Source of the DNA: a virus
IMG/VR virus record: IMGVR_UViG_3300023106_000001
Span: 1-64,000 of that record
DNA: 64,000 bases
Strand: one strand, 5' to 3'
The notes beneath the pieces were generated by a model, which was not told the origin of the DNA, did no database searches, and saw only the letters and a program-made list of their open reading frames with translations. Each line of letters opens with the position of its first letter. The stretch's first letter is position 1. Of the stretch, positions 1 through 8,159 are shown piece after piece. The translations under genes and the position numbers were made by a program.

Positions 1-13
1 ATCTAAATATATT

Positions 14-244
14 TTAATCAAAAAATCCTAATAATGCACCTGCTATCACTAAAGGTGTTGCAACTACTACTGTAGCCACTTCACCTAATCCTAAAACATC
101 TGTAGTTTGATTATTAATTGTTGTTATGTTATTTGTTTGCGCGGAATTTACAATCATAAAATCTTGTTTCTCTGAAGCACTTAATTTACTGTACTCCGAA
201 TAACTAATTGTAATAGGTTGTGTTTTGTGTTGAAAAGTTGTCAT
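14..244 (-). CDS. Small protein with C-terminal membrane segment
   Basis: 76 residues. From about residue 53 the chain is one hydrophobic helix (GEVATVVVATPLVIAGALLG); the N-terminal part is polar and rich in Ser, Thr and Asn. Two bases separate it from the outer-membrane-barrel gene at 247-738, so the two are probably co-transcribed. No family recognised. A tail-anchored membrane protein is the simplest reading. Confidence 0.7.
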   Translation of the reverse strand: MTTFQHKTQPITISYSEYSKLSASEKQDFMIVNSAQTNNITTINNQTTDVLGLGEVATVVVATPLVIAGALLGFFD

Positions 245-246
245 AA

Positions 247-738
247 TTAATTCAATTTGTATCTAATATTAATAAAATTTGATGCTCTAAATTCGTTTTT
301 GCCTGTATTATAAAGCGCCTCTATATCAGGCCGAGACTTAACATTAAATTGTATGCCCACATTCCACCTCTCAAATAAATCGTATCTAATTTCTAGATTC
401 GCGCCACAAGAAATAAAAGAACTGTTTTGTTGTCTAAATATAATACCTGTTTCTAGGCCGAAAGCTAAGTCCACTTTATATAGAGGATAAACAACATAAT
501 TAGTGGCAAACCCAAATTGTTGAAAATCTATTTTATTGAAACTTTCATATTGCATAATCATTTCAAAGTTGTTGTAAGTAGCACCTATCTTAATCTGGCC
601 ATCTAAAGCACTTTTATTATTTGTTGGTGCAGATCCTACCAAAGCATTCTTTACATCAAACCCTACAGTTACAAAAGCGTATTTAGGTTGTGCATTACAA
701 CTGATACACAATAATAGTAAAATAATTAATTTTTTCAT
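247..738 (-). CDS. Secreted outer-membrane beta-barrel-like protein
   Basis: 163 residues. The start has a classic signal peptide (MKKLIILLLLCISCNAQPKY), with likely cleavage after NAQ. The rest alternates polar and hydrophobic residues with frequent aromatic strand ends and finishes INIRYKLN, as expected of a small barrel ending in the outer membrane. It follows a 52-residue membrane protein gene with an ATGA overlap. A phage-encoded envelope protein suggests alteration of the infected cell surface, for example exclusion of other phages; that role is inference. A second exported barrel lies at 29969-30520. Confidence 0.7.
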   Translation of the reverse strand: MKKLIILLLLCISCNAQPKYAFVTVGFDVKNALVGSAPTNNKSALDGQIKIGATYNNFEMIMQYESFNKIDFQQFGFATNYVVYPLYKVDLAFGLETGIIFRQQNSSFISCGANLEIRYDLFERWNVGIQFNVKSRPDIEALYNTGKNEFRASNFINIRYKLN

Positions 739-893
739 TTTTTAAAAAGTATATAAAATTTTCTTTTACCTCGCCAAGTAAACCAAAGTATCCAATCACC
801 ATATATAGTTTTGAATAACCTGGGTCTTAGTCTATTTTCCGCGAAAAGAATTAAAAACAAAGCAAATAATATCCAATTAACTGTATAGTTCAT
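735..893 (-). CDS. 52-residue membrane protein
   Basis: MNYTVNWILFALFLILFAEN gives one transmembrane helix at residues 3-18, followed by an Arg/Lys/aromatic-rich tail (RLRPRLFK, RGKRKFYILFKK). It overlaps the previous gene's end by 17 bases and shares ATGA with the next start. Its helix is encoded across a copy of the dispersed CGCG motif (836-865). No family recognised. Confidence 0.6.
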   Translation of the reverse strand: MNYTVNWILFALFLILFAENRLRPRLFKTIYGDWILWFTWRGKRKFYILFKK

Positions 894-1149
894 GAGTATC
901 AATATTACAATATATCTTGACTAAATCTCTTAAATCTCCTCCTAATTTTGAAGCCATATCCATTTTAATATCATTTGGAATTTCTTCTGTAGTTTGAAGA
1001 GTATACATTTTATCCATCAAAGCAGATTGAAAGATATAAAGTGCAGCCTTAAACCCTTCTAAAGTGAATTCAGGTTTTGTTTCGTAATTTTCTAAAAGAG
1101 CATCTGCTATTTCTTCTAGTATTGGTGAGAATTGTGTTCCTAAAGCCAT
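877..1149 (-). CDS. Hypothetical helical protein
   Basis: 90 residues, acidic and predicted mostly helical (FSPILEEIADALLENYETKP). No motif, signal or membrane segment recognised. Lies four bases after the stop of the 75-residue gene and overlaps the following membrane protein gene, in keeping with one leftward operon. Confidence 0.75.
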   Translation of the reverse strand: MALGTQFSPILEEIADALLENYETKPEFTLEGFKAALYIFQSALMDKMYTLQTTEEIPNDIKMDMASKLGGDLRDLVKIYCNIDTHELYS

Positions 1150-1153
1150 ATTG

Positions 1154-1381
1154 TTATTTATTTAAATTTAAAACGTCATCTTGAGAAACATAAGAATTAC
1201 CTAAATACTTAAATTCAATATGCTCAACTAAAAACCATTCTGTTGTATCATCGTCGTCACTTGAAGCAAATAATAAGTCTTTATTAAATCCATTATAATA
1301 GTTCTGGTTATAAACACTAATTGAAGGGATGTGTTTAAACTGTTTCATATCTAGTCCTTCGGTGTAAGCTTTTATTTTCAT
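1154..1381 (-). CDS. Hypothetical protein
   Basis: 75 residues with an acidic run (SSDDDDTTEW) in the middle and a beta-rich C-terminal half. Its ATG overlaps the stop of the upstream gene by four bases (ATGA), which fixes the start. No family recognised. Confidence 0.75.
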   Translation of the reverse strand: MKIKAYTEGLDMKQFKHIPSISVYNQNYYNGFNKDLLFASSDDDDTTEWFLVEHIEFKYLGNSYVSQDDVLNLNK

Positions 1382-1695
1382 GAGCCTATTAATTTTTTAA
1401 GTTCGTTTTCTATTTTAGGTATTTTTATATTTCTTAAAGTCTCCAACTCCTCTTGAAGATTCCTAATACGCCTCTCTTTTAATAAAATTAATCCTTTTTT
1501 AAGTGTTTCAGAAGTAAAAAAGTTTTCAGGCGGATGTATATCAAAACTTTCATATTTACTTATTCTGGGCGGTTCAAGCCTCTCAAGTTCGTCAAAATAT
1601 CTAAGAACATCTTTTGGCTCATAGAAATCTTTCAAACTTGCTAACCACATTCTATTTTTTAATACTTTAGCTGCGTCAATATCAATTTGCTCCAT
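1378..1695 (-). CDS. Coiled-coil hypothetical protein
   Basis: 105 residues. Residues ~65-103 (KGLILLKERRIRNLQEELET onward) form a heptad-like coiled coil, so the protein probably oligomerises. The N-terminal 60 residues are rich in aromatic and charged residues. Overlaps the downstream gene by four bases. Function unknown. Confidence 0.75.
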   Translation of the reverse strand: MEQIDIDAAKVLKNRMWLASLKDFYEPKDVLRYFDELERLEPPRISKYESFDIHPPENFFTSETLKKGLILLKERRIRNLQEELETLRNIKIPKIENELKKLIGS

Positions 1696-1724
1696 TTCTA
1701 TTTATTTTTTGTAAACTTACGTAT

Positions 1725-1988
1725 TTATTCTGAGACTAACAAACTTTTTAGTTCTTTTTTCACGGCGCGTAAAGCAGTTAGTTTAAAACTTGTCTTCATA
1801 GAACCACCCGATAACCCTTTTATTTCTGCTGTTATCTCATCAATACGTTTCTGAATCAATTCATTTTTAGCTTCGTATCCAGCTTTGAATAAGTCTTTAT
1901 TACGTATACAAGTATTATCATAATTAGAAATTACATAGTCTTCTTGGTTAAATCCGTGTGTTAGGAAATAGATATCTAGTGCTTTCAT
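1725..1988 (-). CDS. Hypothetical phage protein
   Basis: 87 residues. The N-terminal part (MKALDIYFLTHGFNQEDYVI) and following Lys/Glu helices resemble small conserved phage proteins of unknown role. The C-terminal helix (TALRAVKKELKSLLVSE) is amphipathic. Shares a four-base overlap with the upstream membrane protein gene. Confidence 0.75.
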   Translation of the reverse strand: MKALDIYFLTHGFNQEDYVISNYDNTCIRNKDLFKAGYEAKNELIQKRIDEITAEIKGLSGGSMKTSFKLTALRAVKKELKSLLVSE

Positions 1989-2179
1989 CTTATAAGTAGT
2001 TTAACTGTTATCGCACCTGATATTAATGTTAAAATCATATACTTTAAAACTTTTTTATTATTTGTTTCTGTGTAAACTACGAATACCGCACTTAAATACT
2101 TTAACCAAAGTAAGATTGTACAACATACAAAGAAAGGAATTATGAAAAACATTATTGGATTAAAATTATTCCCACTCAT
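1985..2179 (-). CDS. Two-helix inner-membrane protein
   Basis: 64 residues with two hydrophobic segments (residues ~9-34, MFFIIPFFVCCTILLWLKYL, and ~47-62, YMILTLISGAITVKLLI) joined by a polar turn (TETNNKKV). Overlaps both neighbours. No family recognised; a holin is possible on size but no lysis gene is adjacent. Confidence 0.7.
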   Translation of the reverse strand: MSGNNFNPIMFFIIPFFVCCTILLWLKYLSAVFVVYTETNNKKVLKYMILTLISGAITVKLLIR

Positions 2180-2408
2180 TTGGATCTCCTTTTAAAAACT
2201 TATTAATTTCAGCTATATTCTTTTTTATGGCGGGCAGAACAGAAAGGTTAGAGCACAAACCTACAGTTATACCATTAATAGTCACTTCACAAGCTAAGTC
2301 ATTATCTTTCAACAACTCTTTTACTGCGTTTAACATTATAAGTTCATTTTGGGCTTCTCTTGTATCCTCAATTTTATTATCGTAATTTATATTATTTTCG
2401 TATTTCAT
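2166..2408 (-). CDS. Hypothetical protein
   Basis: 80 residues, beginning acidic and helical (DTREAQNELIMLNAVKELLK) with a beta hairpin-like middle (CEVTINGITVGLCSNLSVLP). Overlaps its neighbours at both ends (14 and 17 bases). No family recognised. Confidence 0.75.
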   Translation of the reverse strand: MKYENNINYDNKIEDTREAQNELIMLNAVKELLKDNDLACEVTINGITVGLCSNLSVLPAIKKNIAEINKFLKGDPNEWE

Positions 2409-2616
2409 ATCTATTTGGTTGTATTTGTCCGTGTATTGAATAAAATTTTTTAGCGGATGTAATGAAGGTTTTAATCATATCTAAAGCATCCTCATTAAAG
2501 TTTGATTTTTCATAGAAATCCCAGTTGGTATTTGCTAATTGTAAAGCTGGATCAAAAGCCCAATAGTGCTGACCAAAATAAATTCCAAACATAGCAAAAA
2601 ATTCTTGTTTTTCCAT
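2392..2616 (-). CDS. Hypothetical protein
   Basis: 74 residues, rich in Phe/Tyr (MEKQEFFAMFGIYFGQHYWA) with a basic end (NRYEIRK). Overlaps the following gene start by 17 bases. No recognisable domain. Confidence 0.75.
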   Translation of the reverse strand: MEKQEFFAMFGIYFGQHYWAFDPALQLANTNWDFYEKSNFNEDALDMIKTFITSAKKFYSIHGQIQPNRYEIRK

Positions 2617-2619
2617 AAT

Positions 2620-2835
2620 TTACATATCAAATGAATCATTTCTTTTATATACTCCGTCCTTATTTGGCGCATTAAATCGAGGTTGTTCGGATTTCGCGGA
2701 AAAAAGATTTAAAAAACAGTCATACATGTCCTCATCACTATATCCAAACCATTCTTCAGCTCTTTCCTGAGTATCTACTTCTCTTAACCACAATGCAAAT
2801 TTAATTGCTGTTTCTTTAGTTGTCATTGTTTTCAA
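2620..2835 (-). CDS. Hypothetical protein crossing a dispersed motif
   Basis: 71 residues, acidic at the N-terminus (WLREVDTQERAEEWFGYSDE). The segment DCFLNLFSAKSEQ is encoded by a clean copy of the dispersed ACTGTT/T-tract/CGCG motif (2693-2720), showing that the motif occurs inside reading frames. Function unknown. Confidence 0.75.
   Translation of the reverse strand: MKTMTTKETAIKFALWLREVDTQERAEEWFGYSDEDMYDCFLNLFSAKSEQPRFNAPNKDGVYKRNDSFDM
2693..2720 (-). repeat. Dispersed motif inside a gene
   Basis: Minus strand: ACTGTT, 15 T-rich bases, CCGCG. It lies within the reading frame at 2620-2835 and encodes FLNLFSAK. Confidence 0.6.
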
Positions 2836-3052
2836 GTTCAGTTTTTACTTCATACCAAAATTCAGTTATTTCTTTTACTTGCGGAATTGTCAAATAAGAC
2901 TTCACTCTGTATCCATTATACTCCGATAAGATTTCTTCAACAGTTCTTATAGACGACTGATTAGCTTTCCATTCTGCAACTTTGTCACTACTTACTCCAA
3001 AGAAATCTAAATGGTTTTTCTGTAGTTCTTTTGCTTTCTCTTTTGGTGTCAT
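2816..3052 (-). CDS. Small phage protein (MTPKEKAK type)
   Basis: 78 residues from the ATG at 3050-3052, one base after the upstream stop; an earlier in-frame ATG at 3079 lies inside the upstream gene. The start MTPKEKAKELQKNHLDFF is typical of a common small helical protein of Bacteroidota phages whose function is unknown. The ending (YEVKTELENNDN) is acidic. Confidence 0.75.
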   Translation of the reverse strand: MTPKEKAKELQKNHLDFFGVSSDKVAEWKANQSSIRTVEEILSEYNGYRVKSYLTIPQVKEITEFWYEVKTELENNDN

Positions 3053-3053
3053 T

Positions 3054-3869
3054 TTATAATTCTTTAAATCGTTTCTCAATTTTATCTAAATGCTCTTTTG
3101 CAATAGGTTTTCCAGAAGTGTTTAATTTCAAGAAATAGTTTAAAACTGCTTTCTCACTCATATTTTCTTTTCTAGTAACAGCTACAGAAACCGCCGTATT
3201 TTCAAACACATATTTAAATTCCCAAGGAAGTTCCGAATAATAATAACCTTTATAAGTAAACTGATCAGTGAAAAATCTGTATAGGGCAGTTAAGCGTTGT
3301 TTTCCATCGAGGATCTCATACATTATAGGTAAACTGTATCCTAAGTGAATAAATACAAACTTCCCAATATCCACTCTATTAAAAATAGATTCAATAAGTT
3401 TCTCATTATTTTCATTATTCCATACTAACTCTCTTTGATAATCAGGATTAAAATCAACTCCAAAACTAATTATATAAGATTCTACTAAAGAACTCACACT
3501 TTGTTGCATGAATTGAAGTCTTAAATCTTCACCCAAATCTAAATCACACTCTCTATTACTTAATTTAAAAACATCATACCATCCTAAAATTCGTTTTCTA
3601 GCGTCAATGTATTCATCCGAAGAATAAGACTTAGTAGTTTTATAAGTTATAAATACTTCATAAATATCTGTATCTATTATATCAACTACTTTGGCCGAAA
3701 TAAAACCTCCGTTATGTACATAAACATCCTCTCCTATCGTAAATTTCTTTCTGTCATTTGGAGCATATCCAATTCTAGTGAAATCTTCTTTGATATCTTT
3801 TATTGTACTTGCTTTATTCTGTTCGTAGATTTGCTCTTGAGTTAGTTCTACTTTTACTTTTTTGGCCAT
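3054..3869 (-). CDS. DUF262 / GmrSD N-terminal-like protein
   Basis: 271 residues. The C-terminal half has the DUF262 (ParB-like, GmrSD N-domain) signature: NPDYQRELVWN near residue 140, the nucleotide-binding loop ILDGKQRLTALYRFF near residue 190 (family DGxQRL), and LNTSGKPIAKEHL near 250. The first ~120 residues resemble a small beta domain (FTIGEDVYVHNGGFISAKVV). No HNH or GmrD domain follows, so the cutting module of GmrSD enzymes is absent. A binding or regulatory ATPase-like role, or mimicry of host DUF262 systems, is possible. Has its own promoter at 3952-3982. Confidence 0.75.
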   Translation of the reverse strand: MAKKVKVELTQEQIYEQNKASTIKDIKEDFTRIGYAPNDRKKFTIGEDVYVHNGGFISAKVVDIIDTDIYEVFITYKTTKSYSSDEYIDARKRILGWYDVFKLSNRECDLDLGEDLRLQFMQQSVSSLVESYIISFGVDFNPDYQRELVWNNENNEKLIESIFNRVDIGKFVFIHLGYSLPIMYEILDGKQRLTALYRFFTDQFTYKGYYYSELPWEFKYVFENTAVSVAVTRKENMSEKAVLNYFLKLNTSGKPIAKEHLDKIEKRFKEL

Positions 3870-3914
3870 TATTTTATAATTTTAGGTGTTTTTCGCAATT
3901 CTTTTAAGCCATTT

Positions 3915-3941
3915 GGCGCGCAAAAAGAGTGAAAAACAGTT
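3915..3941 (-). repeat. Dispersed ACTGTT/T-tract/GCGC motif
   Basis: Minus strand: ACTGTT, 13 T-rich bases, then GCGCGCC. It is in the leader of the DUF262 gene, about 12 bases past the -7 box. One of the clearest intergenic copies. Confidence 0.6.
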
Positions 3942-3951
3942 AATTTTAATG

Positions 3952-3982
3952 CAAATATAAATGATATTAATTTACTGTGCAA
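3952..3982 (-). promoter_or_regulatory. Bacteroidota-type promoter
   Basis: On the minus strand: TTG (3980-3982), a 20-base spacer, then TATATTTG (3952-3959), matching TTG-N19/20-TAnnTTTG. It lies between the polymerase gene and the DUF262 gene and points at the latter. A copy of the dispersed motif sits just downstream, within the predicted 5' leader. Confidence 0.75.
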
Positions 3983-4006
3983 GTAAACACACGGATATTT
4001 CAAATT

Positions 4007-5989
4007 TTAATGTACGTCTCCATAAGATTTTGCAAACTCTGGGGAAGATTCAAATTGAATTGGTTGATTAAATGCCCTATTAACTTTATCCATACTTTCT
4101 TGAATAATCTTTCTAGTTTTCTCCTCCTCTCCCTCATTAATATACCAGGAGGCCTCGTCATGTACCGTCATTATTGGCTTCACACCTGCTTGGATTAAAT
4201 ACCATAAAAAAGTATCAAACACACAAGACCCGAAATTCTGATTACATGCTGAAAATTTAATATGATCCGCAGTTAGTAGTAGCCATAACTTTGTGAAAGG
4301 GTTGTAGATCCAATTCTTACCTTCTACAGTTTTAACAGTTAAATTATCAGTATACTTTTTAACACTCCAGTTAAGATCCCAATAAGTTTTATGTAAAGCT
4401 TGCCCAACTTTTAAAGCTACCCCTGCTGTTTCTGCAATTTTCTTAGGAGATGCTGAATATGTGGCACTGTAGTTAGTGGTCTTACATGTGTGGCGAACTT
4501 TAGATAATCTATTAAACTGTTCATATAGTTCTGTAATATTGTAAATTTTAAAACTTTCTGGAATTTCTTTATATAATTCTTCTGTATTTTTTTCCTCTTT
4601 TTTTGACCACTTACTATAGATTTTATAAAAGTCTATCTCATCTTCTGACATAAAATTTCCTAAAAGTGCAATTTTCAAATGGGCATCATATCCAGGAGTA
4701 TTTAGTGTTTCAACATACTCTTTATCATAAGGATAAATGGAACATTGCTTAGTCTTATCTTCAAGGCTTGATAAATCTGCGTTTACTAATAATTTCTTTT
4801 CTGGAGCAATTAGACACTTTCTAACTAACTCTCCATATTGTGAATTATTTGAAGGTAAGTTAACAATTGGTTTTATATGTTTTACGCGCCATGTTTTTGC
4901 CATTCCAGACCAAGATGCTGTAACATAACCATCTTCTGTCATAGTGCTTAAAAATGCCTTTAAATAGCCTGCTCTATGTTGTGCAACGCTTAATCCATCA
5001 AGTGATTGTAATTCAGGATTTTTTTCTATTAGTTTTTGTATACTTTTACACAAATTTTTCTCATCATCTCTTAATTGAGGAACTTTTCCATTTGCTCCAT
5101 CTTTAAATAATTTTGGCTCCCATCCAAGTGATAGTAAGTAATCTTTCATTTGTTTAGTGCTCTGACAATTAGGTTCAGTGTATCCTGTAGTAACATTTAT
5201 TTGACCATCATAATCTTCTGGTAAATTGCAAGCTTTAACCATTTCAAACCACTTCTTTCCACTTTCACTTAAATCTCCTGTTTTTTTATAGAGTACTTTT
5301 GGTCTATTTCTTGTTGATACTATAGGAATCTTTGGTAAGATAGAGTTGAGTTCAGTCTCTTTTTCAGATATAATTTTTTCAAGATAAGCTAAGTTTTTTT
5401 TACATAGCTCTACATCTAGTTTTATCTTATTATTTTCTTGAATATGTTGTAATTCTATTTTAAAATTAGCTCTTGATATTGGAGAATGAATTTCATCATC
5501 AGTTTCGTATAATTGTCTTAATAAATCCAACTGTTTATCCCATAATAAGGCGTTTATTAAACAATCTCGTTCACAACGTTCAACAGCTTTATCATAAGAT
5601 AGATTTGCCCACTCTTCTGGAGATATTTTTACTTTTTCATACCCCATCTCGATACCCCATTCTTCAAGACCGTGTTTTAATCTATCATTGTATAGGTAAT
5701 GACTTAACGATAGAGAATCAATTATTTTAGCTTGGAAATTAATTTCTGGAAACATAATCTTAAGAGCTGGCAAATCATATCCCAGAAAAAAATGTCCTAC
5801 AATAGTATTATCAGGATTTTCAAACAGTTTTTTTATATCTTCCTCTTTATTTGTTGATTTTATTTTCCATTCTTCCTCAACTTTCCAAGCTACAGATAAT
5901 ACGTGAAGATCCTCCTTAGATTTAATTACATCTAAAAGTCCAGTAGTTTCTATATCGGTTACGTATACATTATCTAGGTTATATTTCAT
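4007..5989 (-). CDS. Family A DNA polymerase with 3'-5' exonuclease
   Basis: 660 residues, the usual length for a phage PolA-type replicative polymerase. Exonuclease motifs: Exo I VTDIETTGL (D12, E14), Exo II GHFFLGYDLPAL near 65, Exo III ERCERDCLINALLWD near 140. Polymerase motifs: A LLVNADLSSLEDKT near 390, B RHTCKTTNYSATYSA near 497 (conserved Arg and Lys present; the usual YG is YS), C TVHDEASW near 610 (HDE). It copies the phage genome. It overlaps by four bases with the upstream HNH endonuclease gene, a common place for a homing endonuclease. No frame interruption seen. Confidence 0.95.
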   Translation of the reverse strand: MKYNLDNVYVTDIETTGLLDVIKSKEDLHVLSVAWKVEEEWKIKSTNKEEDIKKLFENPDNTIVGHFFLGYDLPALKIMFPEINFQAKIIDSLSLSHYLYNDRLKHGLEEWGIEMGYEKVKISPEEWANLSYDKAVERCERDCLINALLWDKQLDLLRQLYETDDEIHSPISRANFKIELQHIQENNKIKLDVELCKKNLAYLEKIISEKETELNSILPKIPIVSTRNRPKVLYKKTGDLSESGKKWFEMVKACNLPEDYDGQINVTTGYTEPNCQSTKQMKDYLLSLGWEPKLFKDGANGKVPQLRDDEKNLCKSIQKLIEKNPELQSLDGLSVAQHRAGYLKAFLSTMTEDGYVTASWSGMAKTWRVKHIKPIVNLPSNNSQYGELVRKCLIAPEKKLLVNADLSSLEDKTKQCSIYPYDKEYVETLNTPGYDAHLKIALLGNFMSEDEIDFYKIYSKWSKKEEKNTEELYKEIPESFKIYNITELYEQFNRLSKVRHTCKTTNYSATYSASPKKIAETAGVALKVGQALHKTYWDLNWSVKKYTDNLTVKTVEGKNWIYNPFTKLWLLLTADHIKFSACNQNFGSCVFDTFLWYLIQAGVKPIMTVHDEASWYINEGEEEKTRKIIQESMDKVNRAFNQPIQFESSPEFAKSYGDVH

Positions 5990-6729
5990 AATTTATATTC
6001 TTCAATTATTTCCTCTATAGACATTCCTTTTCGTATTCTGTATCTAAATGCATTTGCATCAACCTTAATTAGATCAGCTAATTCTTTTCCATTGTATACA
6101 TTTCCCTTATATTCAAGTTCAAATTTACCTACACCCTCTTTACCATACACCATTTCTTCTACAGAATATCCACTATTTCTTCTTTGTTGTATAGTAGTTC
6201 TACTCACTCCCGTTTTTCTTGCTAATTGTGCCTCAGTATAATACTCTCCCTCAAATAGTAGTTCTAATGAATCTCTTTTATTATTCGCTTGCTCTTCTGT
6301 ATTTGCCCATCTGCAATTTTCAAAACAATAGTTACCATTAACATTTTCTCTATCTAATGACAATCCTTCTTGAAATGAATTATACATGTCTTCTACAAAT
6401 AAATCAAAATTTTCCCATCTTTCGCAGACTCTAATACCTCTTCCTCCATAACTACTATAACAGGCTCTATTAGGATTACTGCATCTAGATTTCATATTTT
6501 TCCAAATAGAATATAGTCGGTGATCTTCTTTTTTAGGCCTAGATTTTCTTAAAGTTAAACTACAATCTCTGCAACTTTTAGATTTGTTAGTGGTTAAATT
6601 ATCTTGGGTGATATTTTTAATCTTCCCACATTCACACAAACATTTCCATACTCTCTTGTTATGTTTATCCCTTTCAACTTCTTCTAAAACTAACCAACTA
6701 TTAAAATATTTACCCTTTAAATCTAACAT
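5986..6729 (-). CDS. HNH homing endonuclease with helix-turn-helix repeats
   Basis: 247 residues. Residues ~27-62 hold a Cys cluster (WKCLCECGKIKN, SCRDC). The nuclease core is RLYSIWKNMKSRCSNP, YGGRGIRVCERWENF, then SLDRENVNGNYCFENCRWAN, the HNH form common in phages. Two C-terminal helix-turn-helix segments (TEAQLARKTGVSRTTIQQRR; GKELADLIKVDANAFRYRIR) should read the target DNA. Adjacent to the DNA polymerase gene, consistent with a free-standing homing endonuclease. Related truncated or divergent copies lie at 43926-44240 and 33103-33867. Confidence 0.85.
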   Translation of the reverse strand: MLDLKGKYFNSWLVLEEVERDKHNKRVWKCLCECGKIKNITQDNLTTNKSKSCRDCSLTLRKSRPKKEDHRLYSIWKNMKSRCSNPNRACYSSYGGRGIRVCERWENFDLFVEDMYNSFQEGLSLDRENVNGNYCFENCRWANTEEQANNKRDSLELLFEGEYYTEAQLARKTGVSRTTIQQRRNSGYSVEEMVYGKEGVGKFELEYKGNVYNGKELADLIKVDANAFRYRIRKGMSIEEIIEEYKL

Positions 6730-6731
6730 TA

Positions 6732-6905
6732 TTATTCCTCCAATTTAAATTTTTCAAAAAACTCCTGCTTTGATCTACAATATTTCTTAGTATAGCCAAA
6801 CTCTCTGTAAATTACTGCCTCTACCCATACATCATCTTCTTGTATTTCACAGTAGTCTAGTATTACGTAGGAATTGTTATTTATATAGTGTATGTATAAT
6901 TCCAT
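6732..6905 (-). CDS. 57-residue acidic protein
   Basis: Starts MELYIHYINNNSYVILDYCE and ends EKFKLEE. Two bases before the HNH start. It has a compact alpha/beta pattern and no recognised family. The upstream T-rich/CCCGCG motif copy (6907-6936) lies before its start. Confidence 0.65.
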   Translation of the reverse strand: MELYIHYINNNSYVILDYCEIQEDDVWVEAVIYREFGYTKKYCRSKQEFFEKFKLEE

Positions 6906-6937
6906 TTTTTCTGTCTTTTTATTCTTTTCCCGCGAAA

Positions 6938-7093
6938 TTATTTAACTAATAAATCTCCACACTTCAAACACTTCTTAGTTTTTACTTGACCTTTAGTTAA
7001 TATTGTTATGTCAGAAGTAAATTCATAATAAATATGATCACAACCTTTTTCCTTTCTATTATACCAAGCGTTTAATACAGATTCTATGCTCAT
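6938..7093 (-). CDS. 51-residue protein with C-terminal CxxC
   Basis: Starts MSIESVLNAWYNRKEKGCDH and ends KKCLKCGDLLVK. The CLKC pair with an upstream Cys-x-His (GCDH) could bind one zinc ion. Its ATG overlaps the stop of the upstream 49-residue gene (ATGA). No family recognised. Confidence 0.65.
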   Translation of the reverse strand: MSIESVLNAWYNRKEKGCDHIYYEFTSDITILTKGQVKTKKCLKCGDLLVK

Positions 7094-7239
7094 AAATTTC
7101 TATTTTTATCAAATTTATAAGCTGTTGGTATTCCTAGGATCATTGAATTTACAAAATCTTGATCTAATTCTTTTTTCGCGGCCGATTGCCTTAGTTCTTC
7201 GCTTGCCCACTCTTCATGTATTTTCTTAAAGTATTTCAT
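7090..7239 (-). CDS. 49-residue protein
   Basis: MKYFKKIHEEWASEELRQSA and on; the AAKKELDQDF stretch is encoded by a dispersed-motif copy (7150-7172). Overlaps both neighbours by four bases, which supports translation. Function unknown. Confidence 0.65.
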   Translation of the reverse strand: MKYFKKIHEEWASEELRQSAAKKELDQDFVNSMILGIPTAYKFDKNRNL

Positions 7240-7463
7240 AACTTATCCTCCAATTCAATTACAACAAATCTTTTAACTGTTTCTTCCCAATTATATGGTG
7301 CATCTTCTATATAAAAAGGCTCACTATTAGATTTATATTTGACTTCCTCTAAACTTTCTTCCCACTTATCAACTTTGTCTTCATACCAATATTTATGACT
7401 GTCAGCATTAAAGCTTTCAATTAATCTTGTTATATCTTCTTCTGTTATTATGTATGTTTTCAT
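7236..7463 (-). CDS. Hypothetical protein
   Basis: 75 residues, acidic, with several Trp/Tyr residues (HKYWYEDKVDKWEESLEEVK). It begins with a beta strand and helix (MKTYIITEEDITRLIESF). Single-base overlap with the upstream gene. No family recognised. Confidence 0.75.
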   Translation of the reverse strand: MKTYIITEEDITRLIESFNADSHKYWYEDKVDKWEESLEEVKYKSNSEPFYIEDAPYNWEETVKRFVVIELEDKL

Positions 7464-7987
7464 TAAACTGTTGTTTTAGTTTTTTCTTCCGCGGATTTTA
7501 CCATTCCTAACGCTCGCTGTAAACCAAACTCCAACGCCTCTTCATATGTTTTATACCACGTCATTAACTCCATAGAGAAACTTGACAGTCGTTCATAAAA
7601 ATCCCACGTATCCTTTTTTCTCCCTTTACCCTCAGGAATATCATAAACTATATTCCATACATAAGCAGTCTCTGAGTCATCTATAGTTTCAAAGTCTATC
7701 AACAGTCTAATATTATGTATTTCTCTTAAATACTGTTGCAAAAAAGCTTGTGTATAAGCGGGAGCTATATGAGGCTGACCTTTTCTGTTTTTAACTATCT
7801 GAAACATATTGTCGTTGTAGTCTTCAGGCATTAAGTTTTTATTCAATTGCCCATCAGCTTTAAAATTCATGAATGGATAAACATAATAGTGAGTATGAGG
7901 TAAATCTAAACTTTTTTCTTTTGCTAATTTAGCAGTTTCAAATGATATGTATTGTTCCATTATATCAAATATGTTTTTGGTGATCAA
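7463..7987 (-). CDS. Phage protein, FETAxLA...YEEALExGL family
   Basis: 174 residues. N-terminal YISFETAKLAKEKSLDLP, a middle region with LREIHNIRLLIDFE, and C-terminal WYKTYEEALEFGLQRALGMV form the layout of a small family widespread in Bacteroidota phages and prophages. Paralogues lie at 8153-8581 and 10278-10721. Function unknown. The C-terminus is encoded over a CCGCGG motif copy (7465-7495). Confidence 0.8.
   Translation of the reverse strand: MITKNIFDIMEQYISFETAKLAKEKSLDLPHTHYYVYPFMNFKADGQLNKNLMPEDYNDNMFQIVKNRKGQPHIAPAYTQAFLQQYLREIHNIRLLIDFETIDDSETAYVWNIVYDIPEGKGRKKDTWDFYERLSSFSMELMTWYKTYEEALEFGLQRALGMVKSAEEKTKTTV
7465..7495 (+). repeat. Dispersed motif, plus orientation
   Basis: Plus strand: AACTGTT, T-rich spacer, CCGCGG. 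Inside the 3' end of the gene at 7463-7987 and opposite in orientation to the copies at 2693 and 3915. Confidence 0.55.
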
Positions 7988-8159
7988 TCCAAGTGTTCAA
8001 ATATTTCCACTCGTCTTGCGCAATTAATGAATAATCTATTGTTTTATTAAAATTGACTTTATAGAAGTGACGCATAGCAGGTATTATAACTAACCAGAAG
8101 AATTCCTCATCTCTTCCTTTTTCTGTAAATTTTTCAAATAGATCTAAGAAGTTTAACAT
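7965..8159 (-). CDS. Hypothetical protein
   Basis: 64 residues, hydrophobic-aromatic in the centre (EEFFWLVIIPAMRHFYKVNF) but too polar overall for a clear membrane helix. Overlaps upstream and downstream paralogue-family genes (7 and 23 bases). Function unknown. Confidence 0.7.
   Translation of the reverse strand: MLNFLDLFEKFTEKGRDEEFFWLVIIPAMRHFYKVNFNKTIDYSLIAQDEWKYLNTWIDHQKHI

Noticed and set aside
4007-5989. Intron or intein in the DNA polymerase gene
   Set aside because: All exonuclease and polymerase motifs are in one uninterrupted frame of normal length.
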